NCBI GenBank assembly: GCA_963682175.1
Contig: OY821774.1
Span: 45,522,201 to 45,586,200 of the forward strand
Source of the DNA: Triglochin maritima
Lineage: Eukaryota > Streptophyta > Magnoliopsida > Alismatales > Juncaginaceae
Length of the DNA: 64,000 nucleotides
Direction: 5' to 3'
Of this stretch, positions 22,940 to 32,738 are shown piece after piece. Position numbers and translations under genes: made by a program. The notes beneath the pieces were generated by a model that saw only the letters and a program-made list of their open reading frames with translations, searched no databases and had not been told where the DNA came from. The first letter of the stretch is position 1. Each line of letters starts with the position of its first letter.

Positions 22940-24123
22940 ATGGATTCTCCTAACTATAAGAAAGAATCACAACCACTGCCACATAACCCATGTAGCATGT
23001 TTCCCAATCCTTATCCCCAACATAGGCCACCGACATTCGATCCCACCTGTGGATGCCCACAATATCCATAATACCAACCTTACTAGAACCCGCAATATCC
23101 TCCACTAGGGGAGAGCATTGACCGGGTCAAACCGGTCAACCGGACCGGACCGGTCGGTCCGGGTTCGGTCCGTAAATTTTTGAAAAAATCCGGTCCGGAC
23201 CAGTCCAATTTTTTTTTTAACTTAAAAAATTCGGTTTTTGACCGGACCGGACCGATTCAGTCAGGTCCGGTCCGGTCTTAGGTCCGTGGGCATCCGGTCC
23301 GGTTTTCGGTCTGGACCCCGGATAAAAATCCGGTCCGGTCCGGTCCGGACCGGATGCACAACCCTATCCTCCACCACATCAACCCTACAATTATACTATG
23401 TATTCGAACTACCTTCAATATGAAGGTGGTTCCAACCATGTAAACAAAGAGGCAGACACAACTGACGAACCAGTTGTTAATTGAAGGAAGAACTCGTGGA
23501 TGATTGTCTTGTCAATTTATCACAACAATTTAGTCACCACCATCACAACCCGACACACAACCAATGACCCATGGGAGCAAGAAATGGTCAACGTAGGAAA
23601 ACAAGGTCCTCATCTCATCATACATGAACTTAAGTTGCGATGCGATTGTCGGCACCAACCAGAAAAGCAACAACATCTGGAACAATGTGAAAAACCCTAC
23701 AACATCACATGCTCCACCAACGAAAAAACTGACATGGCAGAACACGACTTCTCGTAAAGGACATTGGAGAAGATTAGGAGCATCGATCCTTAAGTGGGTC
23801 GATTGTCACGACGAAACACTTCAACGAAAAAGGAGCAAAATGAATGATGAGGACGTAATCAAAGAAGCTCATGTCATTTATGAGGAAACTCACAACAGTA
23901 AGTTTCAATTCTTTCATACCTGGCTCCTTCTGAATATGTATCCAAAATGGGATTCCATCCTTCGAACATCTGTCATGAACAATCCACGCGGTCGTCGCCC
24001 TGACATTATGGTGGAGGATACTTTAGAAACAATTGTAGCAGCGAGAAACATATGCGTACTTCTGAATCCGACGAATGTCCAACCCCAAATACAGAAAGTC
24101 CCCTCACTCGTCCTAAATGTGTG
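22940..24123 (+). pseudogene. Harbinger element 1 ORF1 (Myb/SANT-like accessory protein), broken
   Basis: It starts MDSPNYKKESQPLPHNP, a Pro/Gln/Tyr-rich leader like that of element 2. It is interrupted at 23106-23366 by an hAT-type insertion. The trihelix-like part follows: VGTNQKSNNIWNNV, GHWRRLGASILKWVDC, RKRSKMNDEDVIKEAHVIYE, KFQFFHTWLLLNMYPKWD (23640-23950). It ends at about 24123 after an LNPTNVQPQIQK tail. Stops and frame changes are present. ORF1 proteins of this type act with the transposase in DNA binding or nuclear import. Confidence 0.8.
23106..23366. mobile_element. hAT-type non-autonomous element built of CCGGTCCGGACCGG words (261 bp)
   Basis: Perfect 8-bp target duplication TCCTCCAC (23098-23105 and 23367-23374). 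The ends are TAGGGGAGAGCATTGA and, reversed, TAGGGTTGTGCATCCG. The whole body is GGTCCGG/CCGGACC words on both strands with a TTTTTTTTT-type centre. Confidence 0.88.
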
Positions 24124-24517
24124 AAAAAGGCAAAATCCAGAGGAAAAGGAAGGGTTTCCGGGCTATTAAAAATATTTTTGTTTAAATGTAATTTAAGTTG
24201 CTATTAAAAATATTATGTTAGTTACTTATGTTGTTCATTTATTTTTTAATTTAATTTTAGTTTCACAAAAAATTAGTTGAATTATCTTAGAATTTATAAC
24301 GTACTAAATTATTTTCAATAAACAAAAATAATTAGATTATCAAAATAGATTATTCATAATAAGTAATAACAAGTATTTAACAAACACATTAACAAAAAAC
24401 AAAAAAATAGTTTCCACCCAGTTGGTAACGAACGACACTGTAGTTGCACGGTTTACCACACAAATACAGTGCATGTACGCCCTATTCGAGGGGCACAACC
24501 CATGATACCCATTGAGG

Positions 24518-24982
24518 TAGGGGTGCAACTCGGATAATTTAACTCGGATACCTGCTATATCCGAATTCGAATCCGAATACCATATTCCATTACCAAATTC
24601 GAATTCGAATCCGAATTCAGTAGAACTATCCGAATCCGAAACTTCAAAATTTTCGAATACTAATTGGTATTCGGATATTATCCGAAATTGAATAGATATA
24701 TATATATATATATTATAATTAATTTTCGAATCAAAATTTTCGAATACTAAATTTTCGTATTAAAATTTTCGAATACTAAATTGTGTATTTGACTATGTAT
24801 TTGAATAATTCGGATAATTCGAATTTTAAATACCTTGTATCCGAATTCGTATCCGAATTCTAATTGGTAATTTTTTTTAAACCATATTCGTATCCGAAAT
24901 TAAATTGGTAACATTGAACTTACCAAATACCAACTAAATAGAAATTTTCGAACCGGATACTCGGATACTTGGTAACCATTTA
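24518..24982. mobile_element. hAT-type non-autonomous element built of CCGAATTCGG words (465 bp)
   Basis: Perfect 8-bp target duplication CATTGAGG (24510-24517 and 24983-24990). The left end is TAGGGGTGCAACTCGG; the right end, reversed, is TAAATGGTTACCAAG, so the terminal repeat is weak. The body is ATTCGAATCCGAAT and CGGATATTATCCG words with a TA-dinucleotide run near 24698. Confidence 0.82.
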
Positions 24983-25582
24983 CATTGAGGGGATTATGGT
25001 GTGCTTGATGAGTGGGGGGAAACACCCACTGAAGATGCCCTTGGCAAAGACATCTTCAGTTGAAACCTTATGTCATATTGCTTGCTTAAGAGCATTTGAA
25101 TGATCTTTGTGCTTATACGTTTAGTCAAAGGGTAGTATGTAACTTTTCCTACTTGAAGTCTAGGGCGTAAGTTTACAACATAACTCTACCACTTGATGTT
25201 ACAAATTACATCTGAGATGCAAAACAAAATATACTTTTTTATGTCTATAGTTTGAAGTGAGAGTGTGAGACAGGGTAGGGTTGGTTTAGTTCCGGTTTTG
25301 GGGTTTTGCAAACCCAGTCTCAAATCAAATTAATTTTGGTAAACACAAATTAAACCAAACTGTTTTGCTTTATCATTATTTTTAGTTTGCATTTGATACC
25401 ATTATTTTTTAGCAAGTAATTCTAAATAAGTTTAAACAATAAAAGATAATAAACCAAATTATAAACTATTAACCCAAAGAAACGTCGGTGAATAGTTTGG
25501 AGAGGCCGGTGATGTTTTGAAAAGAATGAAGTCGATTAGAATTTTCAGAGGAAACTGGTGAATAGTTGCCCTACCAAACTTA

Positions 25583-25883
25583 GGCCACCCTTAACGGGTC
25601 GGGTGCCCGGGCGTCCATCCGGGCGCCAGAGCTCCCGAATGGACTACCGGGGCGCCATCAGGTGGGGGGCACATGTTGCCCCCCGTTGGTCTATTTTTTT
25701 AATTTTTATATATTTTAGTACATGTTTTGTTATTAGAAGTCATTAATAATGTATTGGGTGGGTGAGTGGGGTAGCCCGGGCGTGGTTAAAGAGATTTTTG
25801 GGTGGGAGGTGAGGTAAGTTGGCGTGACGGAGAGAGAAGCTGACATGACAAAAAGAGGGACCATGGTACTATTAAACTTGGTC
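25583..25883. mobile_element. Tourist/Harbinger-like MITE (301 bp)
   Basis: Flanked by TTA (25580-25582 and 25884-25886). The ends are GGCCACCCTTAACGG and, reversed, GACCAAGTTTAATAG. It has GC-rich inner parts (CCCGGGCGTCCATCCGGGCG) and a subterminal GACGGAGAGAGAAGCTGACATG that resembles the right end of Harbinger element 2 (48630-48660), so it is probably a deletion derivative of that family. Confidence 0.8.
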
Positions 25884-25900
25884 TTAACCTTAAGTAAACT

Positions 25901-26446
25901 GAACTGCTAAGCGTCGCCCGTGAATTACTTAAATTGCCTACGCCAATTACCATTTTGTCATTCTCTCATTTTTACTTATTTATGCTCCAATAAGCTCTCA
26001 TCTTTTCATACTACAACAAAAAACCATGAAAAATAAAACAAGAGTAGGAATGCAGGGGTGGCAATACTTGCAGGATATTGATATGTTTACCTGTTTATTT
26101 ACGTTTGTGTTTTTTCCTCACCCCGTCACCACCGAAATCTTGCAACGGAACCTGAAATAACTTGAAATAACAAACTGTATAAATTCAAGATTAAAAGGGT
26201 TGGGGAAAGATTGAACCCAGTTTCTACAGTGATGAATATAAGCACAATTGAAATTTCCGGGGAGTTACCCCCCAATGGGGAGGCATTTTTACCAGACGCC
26301 CCCCCACATAGTGGTGTTCTTTTGCAGACGCCCCGATTTTATTATTTTTTATGACACATAATGAGTATTAAATGAAATGTGAATGACAAAATGGTAATTG
26401 ACGTGGACGATTTAAGTAATTTGCGGGCGATGAATAGTAATTCCCT
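25901..26446. mobile_element. Non-autonomous MULE, copy 1 (546 bp)
   Basis: Terminal repeats: GAACTGCTAAGCGTCGCCCG…AATTACTTAAAT on the left, and the reverse of …ATTTAAGTAATTTGCGGGCGATGAATAG on the right. Near-duplicated 9-bp flanks AAGTAAACT / AAGCAAACC. The body (TTATTTACGTTTGTGTTTTT, CGCAACGGAAC-type block) matches the element at 54332-54876. Its right end is 195 bp before the ATG of RNP copy B. Confidence 0.83.
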
Positions 26447-26520
26447 AAGCAAACCCAAGGATAAAATGGCAAAATCACCGTGGAAGATATTAACGTGATT
26501 TATACGAAGAAAACTAAGGA

Positions 26521-26526
26521 TATAAA
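26521..26526 (+). promoter_or_regulatory. TATA box of RNP copy B
   Basis: TATAAA, 120 bp before the ATG, in the same context as copy A. Confidence 0.65.
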
Positions 26527-26640
26527 TGCAAAAACCCCTCTAAGGTCTAACACACACACAACAAACAAACCCAAATCGGCAAGGGAAATCTCTCTCTTTC
26601 CCCCAAAACCCTAACCCTAACACGAACCCTCCGACGAGCG

Positions 26641-28604
26641 ATGGATTCGGACCAAGGGAAGCTGTTCATCGGGGGAATCTCGTGGGAAACGTCGGAGGAG
26701 GGTCTGAAGGACTACTTCTCCAAGTACGGCGAGGTCACGCAGGCCGTCATCATGAAGGACAAGCTCACCGCTCGTCCCCGCGGCTTTGGCTTCGTCGTCT
26801 TCGCCGATCCTTCCATCCTCGACCTCGTCCTCAATGACAAGCACGTCATCGACGGCCGCAACGTGAGTGTACTCTCGCGGTCCCAAGATTCCAGCCCTTT
26901 TCGTTTTTTATTGTGGAATTTGGGTTCTATTGTGGGATTTGGGGGTGTTTTTCTTACCTTGGTGTTTGCGATTGGGTTTTGGGTCCAAAGTTTTGATTTT
27001 GATTTTGTTTATCAAATTTTAGGAAATTTTTTCTACAATTTTGGTCTAATTTTTTCCTACATATCTCTTTCCTTTGGTTTGGTAGTTTCAAGATTTGTAC
27101 TGAAAAGAGTCTGATCTCAAAACTGTGGTGATAGTATTGTTATTTGCTTGACTTATTTGTGCTTAAAGTCTGATTGTTGACTCATTTTATTTGTGTGCGA
27201 CCATTTTTTATTTTTCAGTTCAGCGTTAAGGGCTTTTTTGTTTCTATCTTTGACTATGTTTTTGTGGTTAAGTGGTACTATGGTGTTTTAAGTTTGGTGT
27301 AAGGAGTCATAAGACTGCACTTTTGTTGCATCACATGTTCCATGTTTTTCATCTACCTTTGTGATCTCTTAGTGGCATTCGATGTAACCCTTATTTGGTA
27401 TTTTGCACCAAAATTGTGAATCATATGTACTAATTTCTTGTGTTTTTTTATTAAGTGACTTAATGAATATGCTGTTGTGTTCTGGCTGTTGCTTGTTGTG
27501 TCCTTCCAGGTAGAAGCCAAAAGGGCCCTGTCAAGGGATGGACAGCATACATCTGCAAGATCTTCAAACAACTCGGGCAGAGGTATGGGTGGGGGTTCTG
27601 GTGACAACACCAGGACCAAGAAAATTTTCGTGGGTGGTTTGCCTCCTACTCTTAGTGAAGATGGGTTCCGTCAATATTTTGAGAATTACGGTACAGTTAC
27701 TGATGTAGTTGTAATGTATGACCAATCAACACAACGTCCGCGAGGGTTTGGGTTCATCTCGTTTGATACAGAAGATGCTGTCGACCGAGTCCTCCACAAG
27801 TCATTTCATGATTTAAATGGAAAACTTGTGGAAGTTAAGAAGGCTCTGCCCAAGGACGCAAACCCCAGCAATGGTGCTTCTGGTGGCCGATCAATGGGCA
27901 ATGGGTCCTTTAATTCTTATGGTTCCAATAACAATGCAAATTCATATGATGGAAGAATGGACAACAACAGGTATGGGCAACCACCTGCCCTAGGTGGTTA
28001 TCCAGGATATGGTCCTTCAGGCTATGGTGCTCAACCCTATGGATATGGACCAGCAGCAGCTGGCTATGGCGGTTATGGTATGGGTGGTTATGGAGGTGCT
28101 GCGGCTGGCCATGGACCTTCTGGAGCCTATGGAAATCCCAATGCTTCAGCAGGAGGTTATGGAGGTGGGCCCAGGAACCCTTATAACAATCAAGCTGCAG
28201 GGGGATATGCTTCTGCTGCTTATGGTGCAGGTGCAGGCTTTGGTGGTGGGAATCCTGCTGCCTCAACTGGTCTTTCCCCTGGTGGAGCAGCTTATGGAAA
28301 TCCAGGATATGGGTATGGTGGTTATGGTGGCAGTGATGGGTCTTATTCTAGCCAAGGTGGATATGGTGCTGCTGGGCGTGGAGGTAATGGTGGTCCAACT
28401 GGTGCGTCGGCCGGAGGTGGTGGAGATCAAAGGGCTGGTTCTGGTTATTTTGGTGGTGGTTATGGTGATGCTAATGTTAATTCTGGCTACCCAAATTCAT
28501 GGACGTCAGATCCCTCCCAAGCTGGTGGAGGTTACGGTGCTGGTGGCCCTGGGAGTTATGGAGGATATGATGCTGCTCAAGCCAGGCAAACTGCACAACA
28601 GTGA
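26641..28604 (+). CDS. hnRNP-like RNA-binding protein with two RRMs and a Gly/Tyr-rich tail, copy B
   Basis: Two exons, 26641-26862 and 27510-28604, with GT-AG intron 26863-27509 in phase 0; 438 aa. The domain plan is that of copy A: RRM1 about 6-80, RRM2 about 111-187, then a GYG-rich tail. The tail differs by small in-frame indels (for example an added GGYASA block and loss of VDG near the end), and it ends …QARQTAQQ. RRM1 has the family-typical FADPS. Coding, intron and ~2 kb of 3' flank are all collinear with copy A, so this is a recent tandem segmental duplication with 10,692 bp between start codons. Both frames are intact. A 546-bp MULE sits directly upstream, so the distal promoter differs from that of copy A. 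Confidence 0.95.
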
Positions 28605-30800
28605 TTTTCACCTTCTCCATCCATTCAATCTGCTCATGCCTTCGGCATTGCAAAACACATCCTGCAGTGGTTGGGGTGCTTGAAATCTAGTAACTTATTA
28701 AGTAATGCAAGTTTGTTTGAAATTTCTCTCTCTACATCTTTAGTACTGAGTAATTGAGGAATATATATATATATTCCTTTTGCTGTTCTGTCTTTTCATC
28801 TTTAAGTTGAGTTTGAGGTCGTAGTAGTAGTCCTTCCAGCATTTCATGAGTTGTTTGGTCTACATATACTTTTAGTTGTTTTGCTACAATTCTATTAGAT
28901 CTTATTCTGTATAATGTGTTGCTCATATATCTTTTTTCTGTTTTCCATCAAATATTACTAGCAGAAAAGAGTTTATTATTATTGGGTTCAAAAGGCAATA
29001 GAATGTAGAGTTTATTTGCCTTAATCTGAGGATTTAAGGGGATGGCTTGTCCGCTTGTTCTTGTAGTTCTTCATTGGTATTAATAGTATTTGTTTGATGA
29101 AGCATGATATGGTAAAAGTAGATGCTCAGTTACCTACACTTCTCACCTGCTAGAGAGTAGAGGTTTTGCTCGCTGCTAAAAAGGTCTCGGATTTATTTAA
29201 CAAAGATGTAGACTGTCCTGCTGTTAGTTATCATTTGGTTATGATAAACAGTAGTGACCTGGAATACACTATTCGTTATTGTTGCCTATTGTGAGTAACA
29301 TTTCAGGGATTAATGAGAATGCCTGTAACTTGGATTAGCAGCTGAATAGTGGATATGGAAAGCATAGTAGTTAAGTTTTATTTGCCAGAGGAATAATGCA
29401 TTATTTCATTTTCTATTTCCCTTTTCTCAGGGGTGCTGCATTATTTGGTAAAGCATGTGCTGGCATATTTGATAAACCTGTGCTGCTTGGTATGGATTAT
29501 GGAAGGTTTGGCAGTTGCGGCATGAGATTGTGGCTAACTGCTTACTTGGTGTTTAAGCGTGTTAGTGAGTTACCTGGAGTGATTCTTTTGACAAATGGCG
29601 TGATGAGGAGCGCCTCATGGATTTACTCCTTGTCTGGGAACTACACAGTCTGTTTTGGTATGTCAAAATGGTTCTTTGAAATCCTTAGGCATATTAGTGT
29701 TCCCAATGTGGCAGTGGTTTATTAGTCAGTGCCAGATTACTAGATAAAGTATTAGGACTTAGCAATAGTTTTGGCTTTCTGTCATCTCATGTGATATTTT
29801 GACTTACCTTACAAGTGCTTAGTTGTCCTTATAGTTATGGCTATCAATTTATCTGGTCAGTACTTCTTTCATACTATAGACTATAGTAGTGCGAAATAGT
29901 TATTTTCCTAAAAATGGTTTGCTAGTGGTTAGCCCAGATATGTAGATTCTTTGATTATCTAATTGTTGCAGTTCTTGGGCTTGAAAAATATAGAAATCAT
30001 AAAGTCTAGTACAGCCCCACTAATTATGAGATACTATCCAATTTCTATACATCGGCGAAGTGTAGTAATTAGTGTTTACTGGTTATCTATGAAGGCTGTA
30101 GTCTAGCACCCAAATCATAGAGGCAGTAATTGACAGTTGACACCATTTACTTGTGATTCAGATTCACCAGCTGACTGCAAGCCTTGATTGAGTCTGGATT
30201 GCTGGAGTTTGTGGTTACGAGATGCACTCCCTACTGGATTGCCGTCACCTGTTTCGATTGTTCTTTCTGATGCATTGTCTGTTTTCTTGTATTGTTGTTT
30301 GTATTGGCTTTAGTAAGACTGAGAGGCTGTGAACCAAAGTGAAATTACAGATTAGGGAGCTCTCCAGTCTGAATGCTGTTCTGAGCTCATATATGATTTT
30401 AGTCATTTGCCGTTTAGAATTTTCTTGTTTACTAAAAAATTGGTCTCTTGCATCTTCAGCAATGTGGTCAAGAGAAATTGGCTTTTACAGAACACTGAGC
30501 GTACTGAGGTGGACGACAGTGTGGTGGTTGGTTTTATTTTTATATATACTTGTGTAAGGTTCCTTAACCCAAGATGAGTGGAAAAATATTGTGATACTGG
30601 AAACCTTAGGTGCTGTTTCCAGTACTCAGGACATCTGAGAGTGCTCTCCGCTTCTTCAGACTTCATTATCGTTTCAAGATGTAGTTCAGTTCTTCATTAA
30701 AACAAGAAACAAGGGAAGACGGCAGACATGTTTGCAAAGGTTCTGAGGGAAGACAGGAGACATGTTTGCAAAGGTTCTCTTTCATTTCTTTGAATGCAGA
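28605..30800 (+). other. 3' flank of RNP copy B, conserved with copy A
   Basis: Collinear with 17866-19950. It includes the block at 29430-29710 (GGGGTGCTGCATTATTTGG…) and the segment 30150-30380 (GAGGCTGTGAACCAAAGTG). Similarity fades beyond about 30700. I find no separate gene here. Confidence 0.55.
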
Positions 30801-31007
30801 TCATGGTTTTTGGTCATGCTACTTAGTCATGGTCATTTCTTTTTAATGCCGAAATATTTCAACCATTGAACCCAAAGCACGTTTTTTTGCCATCATCGTC
30901 TCCACCACAGTCATTTCTCTCGTTCAAGCATTGAAACCCCATTATTACAACCCATAGTAACTCATTTGACACAACTCGTTTGGCAACTTTGGAACACCTA
31001 ATAGCAA

Positions 31008-31577
31008 GGATTTCAGAACCGAACTGGCCATCGAACCGATAAAATTATGGGTTTGGTTCAATGTGGTCGAACCACGGTCCAACTACGGTCAAACTGTTGA
31101 TGACGTCAGCATGACGTCATCATTTTTTAGACCTGAAGTTGGACCGAACCGAATAAATATTAACGGTCGGACCGGTTTAAACTGATTTTTGTAAAACTAT
31201 TTAATATATACATACCAAACATTAAATATAATACATGATATTAATCGCAATTTACTTAATTCAGCAAATTTGTTATGTTTACTTAACTCAACAAAATTGT
31301 TCTCTTTACTTAACTCTACAAAGTTGTTTGAATAAGAATCAGAGAAAATAATATTTGGATTAAGAATCTAAAATCCTCGTATTTTCTGATTTTAAAAAAA
31401 AGTAAGAAAATTTGAAATATTTTTATGTCCAGTCTGACTACTCGGCCCAACCCGGTTCGATCCGGCCCAATCCGATTCAGAACAGGCTCGGTTTTTGGCT
31501 GAACCGGCCGTCGGACCATCGATTCCCGCTCCAACCGGGGCGAACCGTCCGGTCCGGTTCGATTTTTAAAACCGTGC
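31008..31577. mobile_element. Element rich in CCGGTTCGG words, type unresolved (~570 bp)
   Basis: The ends are GCAAGGATTTCAGAACCGAAC and, reversed, GCACGGTTTTAAAAATCGAAC, an inverted repeat of moderate quality. Both ends are dense in GGTCCGG/AACCGG words and the centre is AT-rich. TAATA occurs at both borders, but I cannot settle the duplication length, so hAT versus another superfamily stays open. Confidence 0.6.
31098..31122. promoter_or_regulatory. Double TGACGTCA palindrome inside the 31.0-kb element
   Basis: TGACGTCA at 31101-31108 and 31112-31119 are each palindromic, and with flanking TGA/TCA they make a 25-bp palindrome. TGACG pairs are the binding sites of plant TGA-type bZIP factors (as-1/CRE-like). 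Confidence 0.55.
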
Positions 31578-31599
31578 TTAATATAGCTCTTGAACTTCA

Positions 31600-32738
31600 A
31601 ATGACATTTAGCCTCCTTCCTCCACCTCTTTACACAATTTTGTCTAACATTTCCATACCAAGAAATTCAATAGTATCATTACACCTCTAAAAAAATGAAA
31701 TACTATTAGTTTTAAAAACTGAGTGTTTTCTTCAAATTTTGTAAGCTATAATCTTTGGATTTTTATCAATAAATGCAAAATCTAAATTTTCCTCTTCACA
31801 TACGTTCGTTTAATATTTTCATTTGAAAACATTCATTAGTATTATTAAACCTCTCAAAAAATGAAGAAATATCAAGATTTTTTTAAAAACTACGTGTTTT
31901 TATCAAATTTTGTCAGCTATATAGCATTTAAGTATTACCGAAGACAATAAAAGAATCTTCCGATAGGCACATATGTTAAACTTTTAAATTATACATATCT
32001 TATCATTAGACCTCTCAAATCATGACACGATATCATGTGTTTTAGAAACGTAATGTTTTTTTATCAAATTCCATGTATACGTTTTGGGTTTTATGGGTAA
32101 TGTGAAATCTAAATCTCTCTCTTCACACGATATGTTTAACATTTTCAACTTAAAATATTGATTGGTATCATAAGACCACCAAAAATAACAAAACATTATG
32201 AATTTCCAAATTGTATGTGTTTATCAAATTACGTGAGTATCAAATAGCCTTTTGACTTTATCGATAAATGCAAAATCTAGGTATCTTTGTTTACAAACAT
32301 ATTTTTAAGATTTCCATCTAAAATATTCTTTTGTATCATTTAGACCTCTCGAAAAATGAAAAAATAATAAAGAATTTTAAAAATACAGTATTTTATCAAA
32401 TTTCGTGAGTTATAAGCTTTTAAGGTTTACTGAAAACAATAAAATCTAAATATCTTTCAATAGACACGTGTGTTCAATATTTTCATCTTATAATATTGAT
32501 TAGTATAGTTAGACATCTCAAATGATGACATAATATCATGAATTTTAGAAACTCGTTGTTTTTTTTATGAATTTTAGCCTTTGGGTTTTGTCAATAAATG
32601 TAAAATCTAATTTTCTTTACACAACTTTGATCAATATTTCCGTCTAAAAAAATCATTATCATTACACCATTAAATGAATAAAAATTACGGGTTTTAAAAA
32701 CGAAGCCATTTTTTTTCTTCAAATTTGGTGAGTTATAG
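31600..32738. repeat. Diverged ~165-180 bp satellite, segment 1
   Basis: Tandem monomers share the frame …CATCTTAAAATATTGATTAG / TATCATTAGACCTCTC / GAATTTTAAAAAC / TTTTTATCAAATTTCGTGAG / TTTTATCGATAAATG / AAATCTAAATATCTTTC. Monomer types can be told apart by tags such as GAAAACAATAAAATC (A), CTAGGTATCTTTGTTTACAAAC (C) and TAAATCTCCCTCTTCACACA (D). The segment is cut at 32738 by a solo LTR. Confidence 0.8.

Larger units (their letters stand above)
20617..25040. mobile_element. PIF/Harbinger element 1 with two nested hAT-type insertions
   Basis: The left end GGTCATCCCAACGAG follows TTA (20614-20616). The right end, read backwards, is GGGCATCTTCAGTGG, preceded there by CAA (TTG at 25041-25043, a one-base change from TTA). 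The termini resemble Tourist/Harbinger ends. Inside are a divergent gene pair, transposase on minus and Myb/SANT-like ORF1 on plus, with a minisatellite between them. Two hAT-type elements (23106-23366 and 24518-24982) sit inside with perfect 8-bp duplications. Confidence 0.72.
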
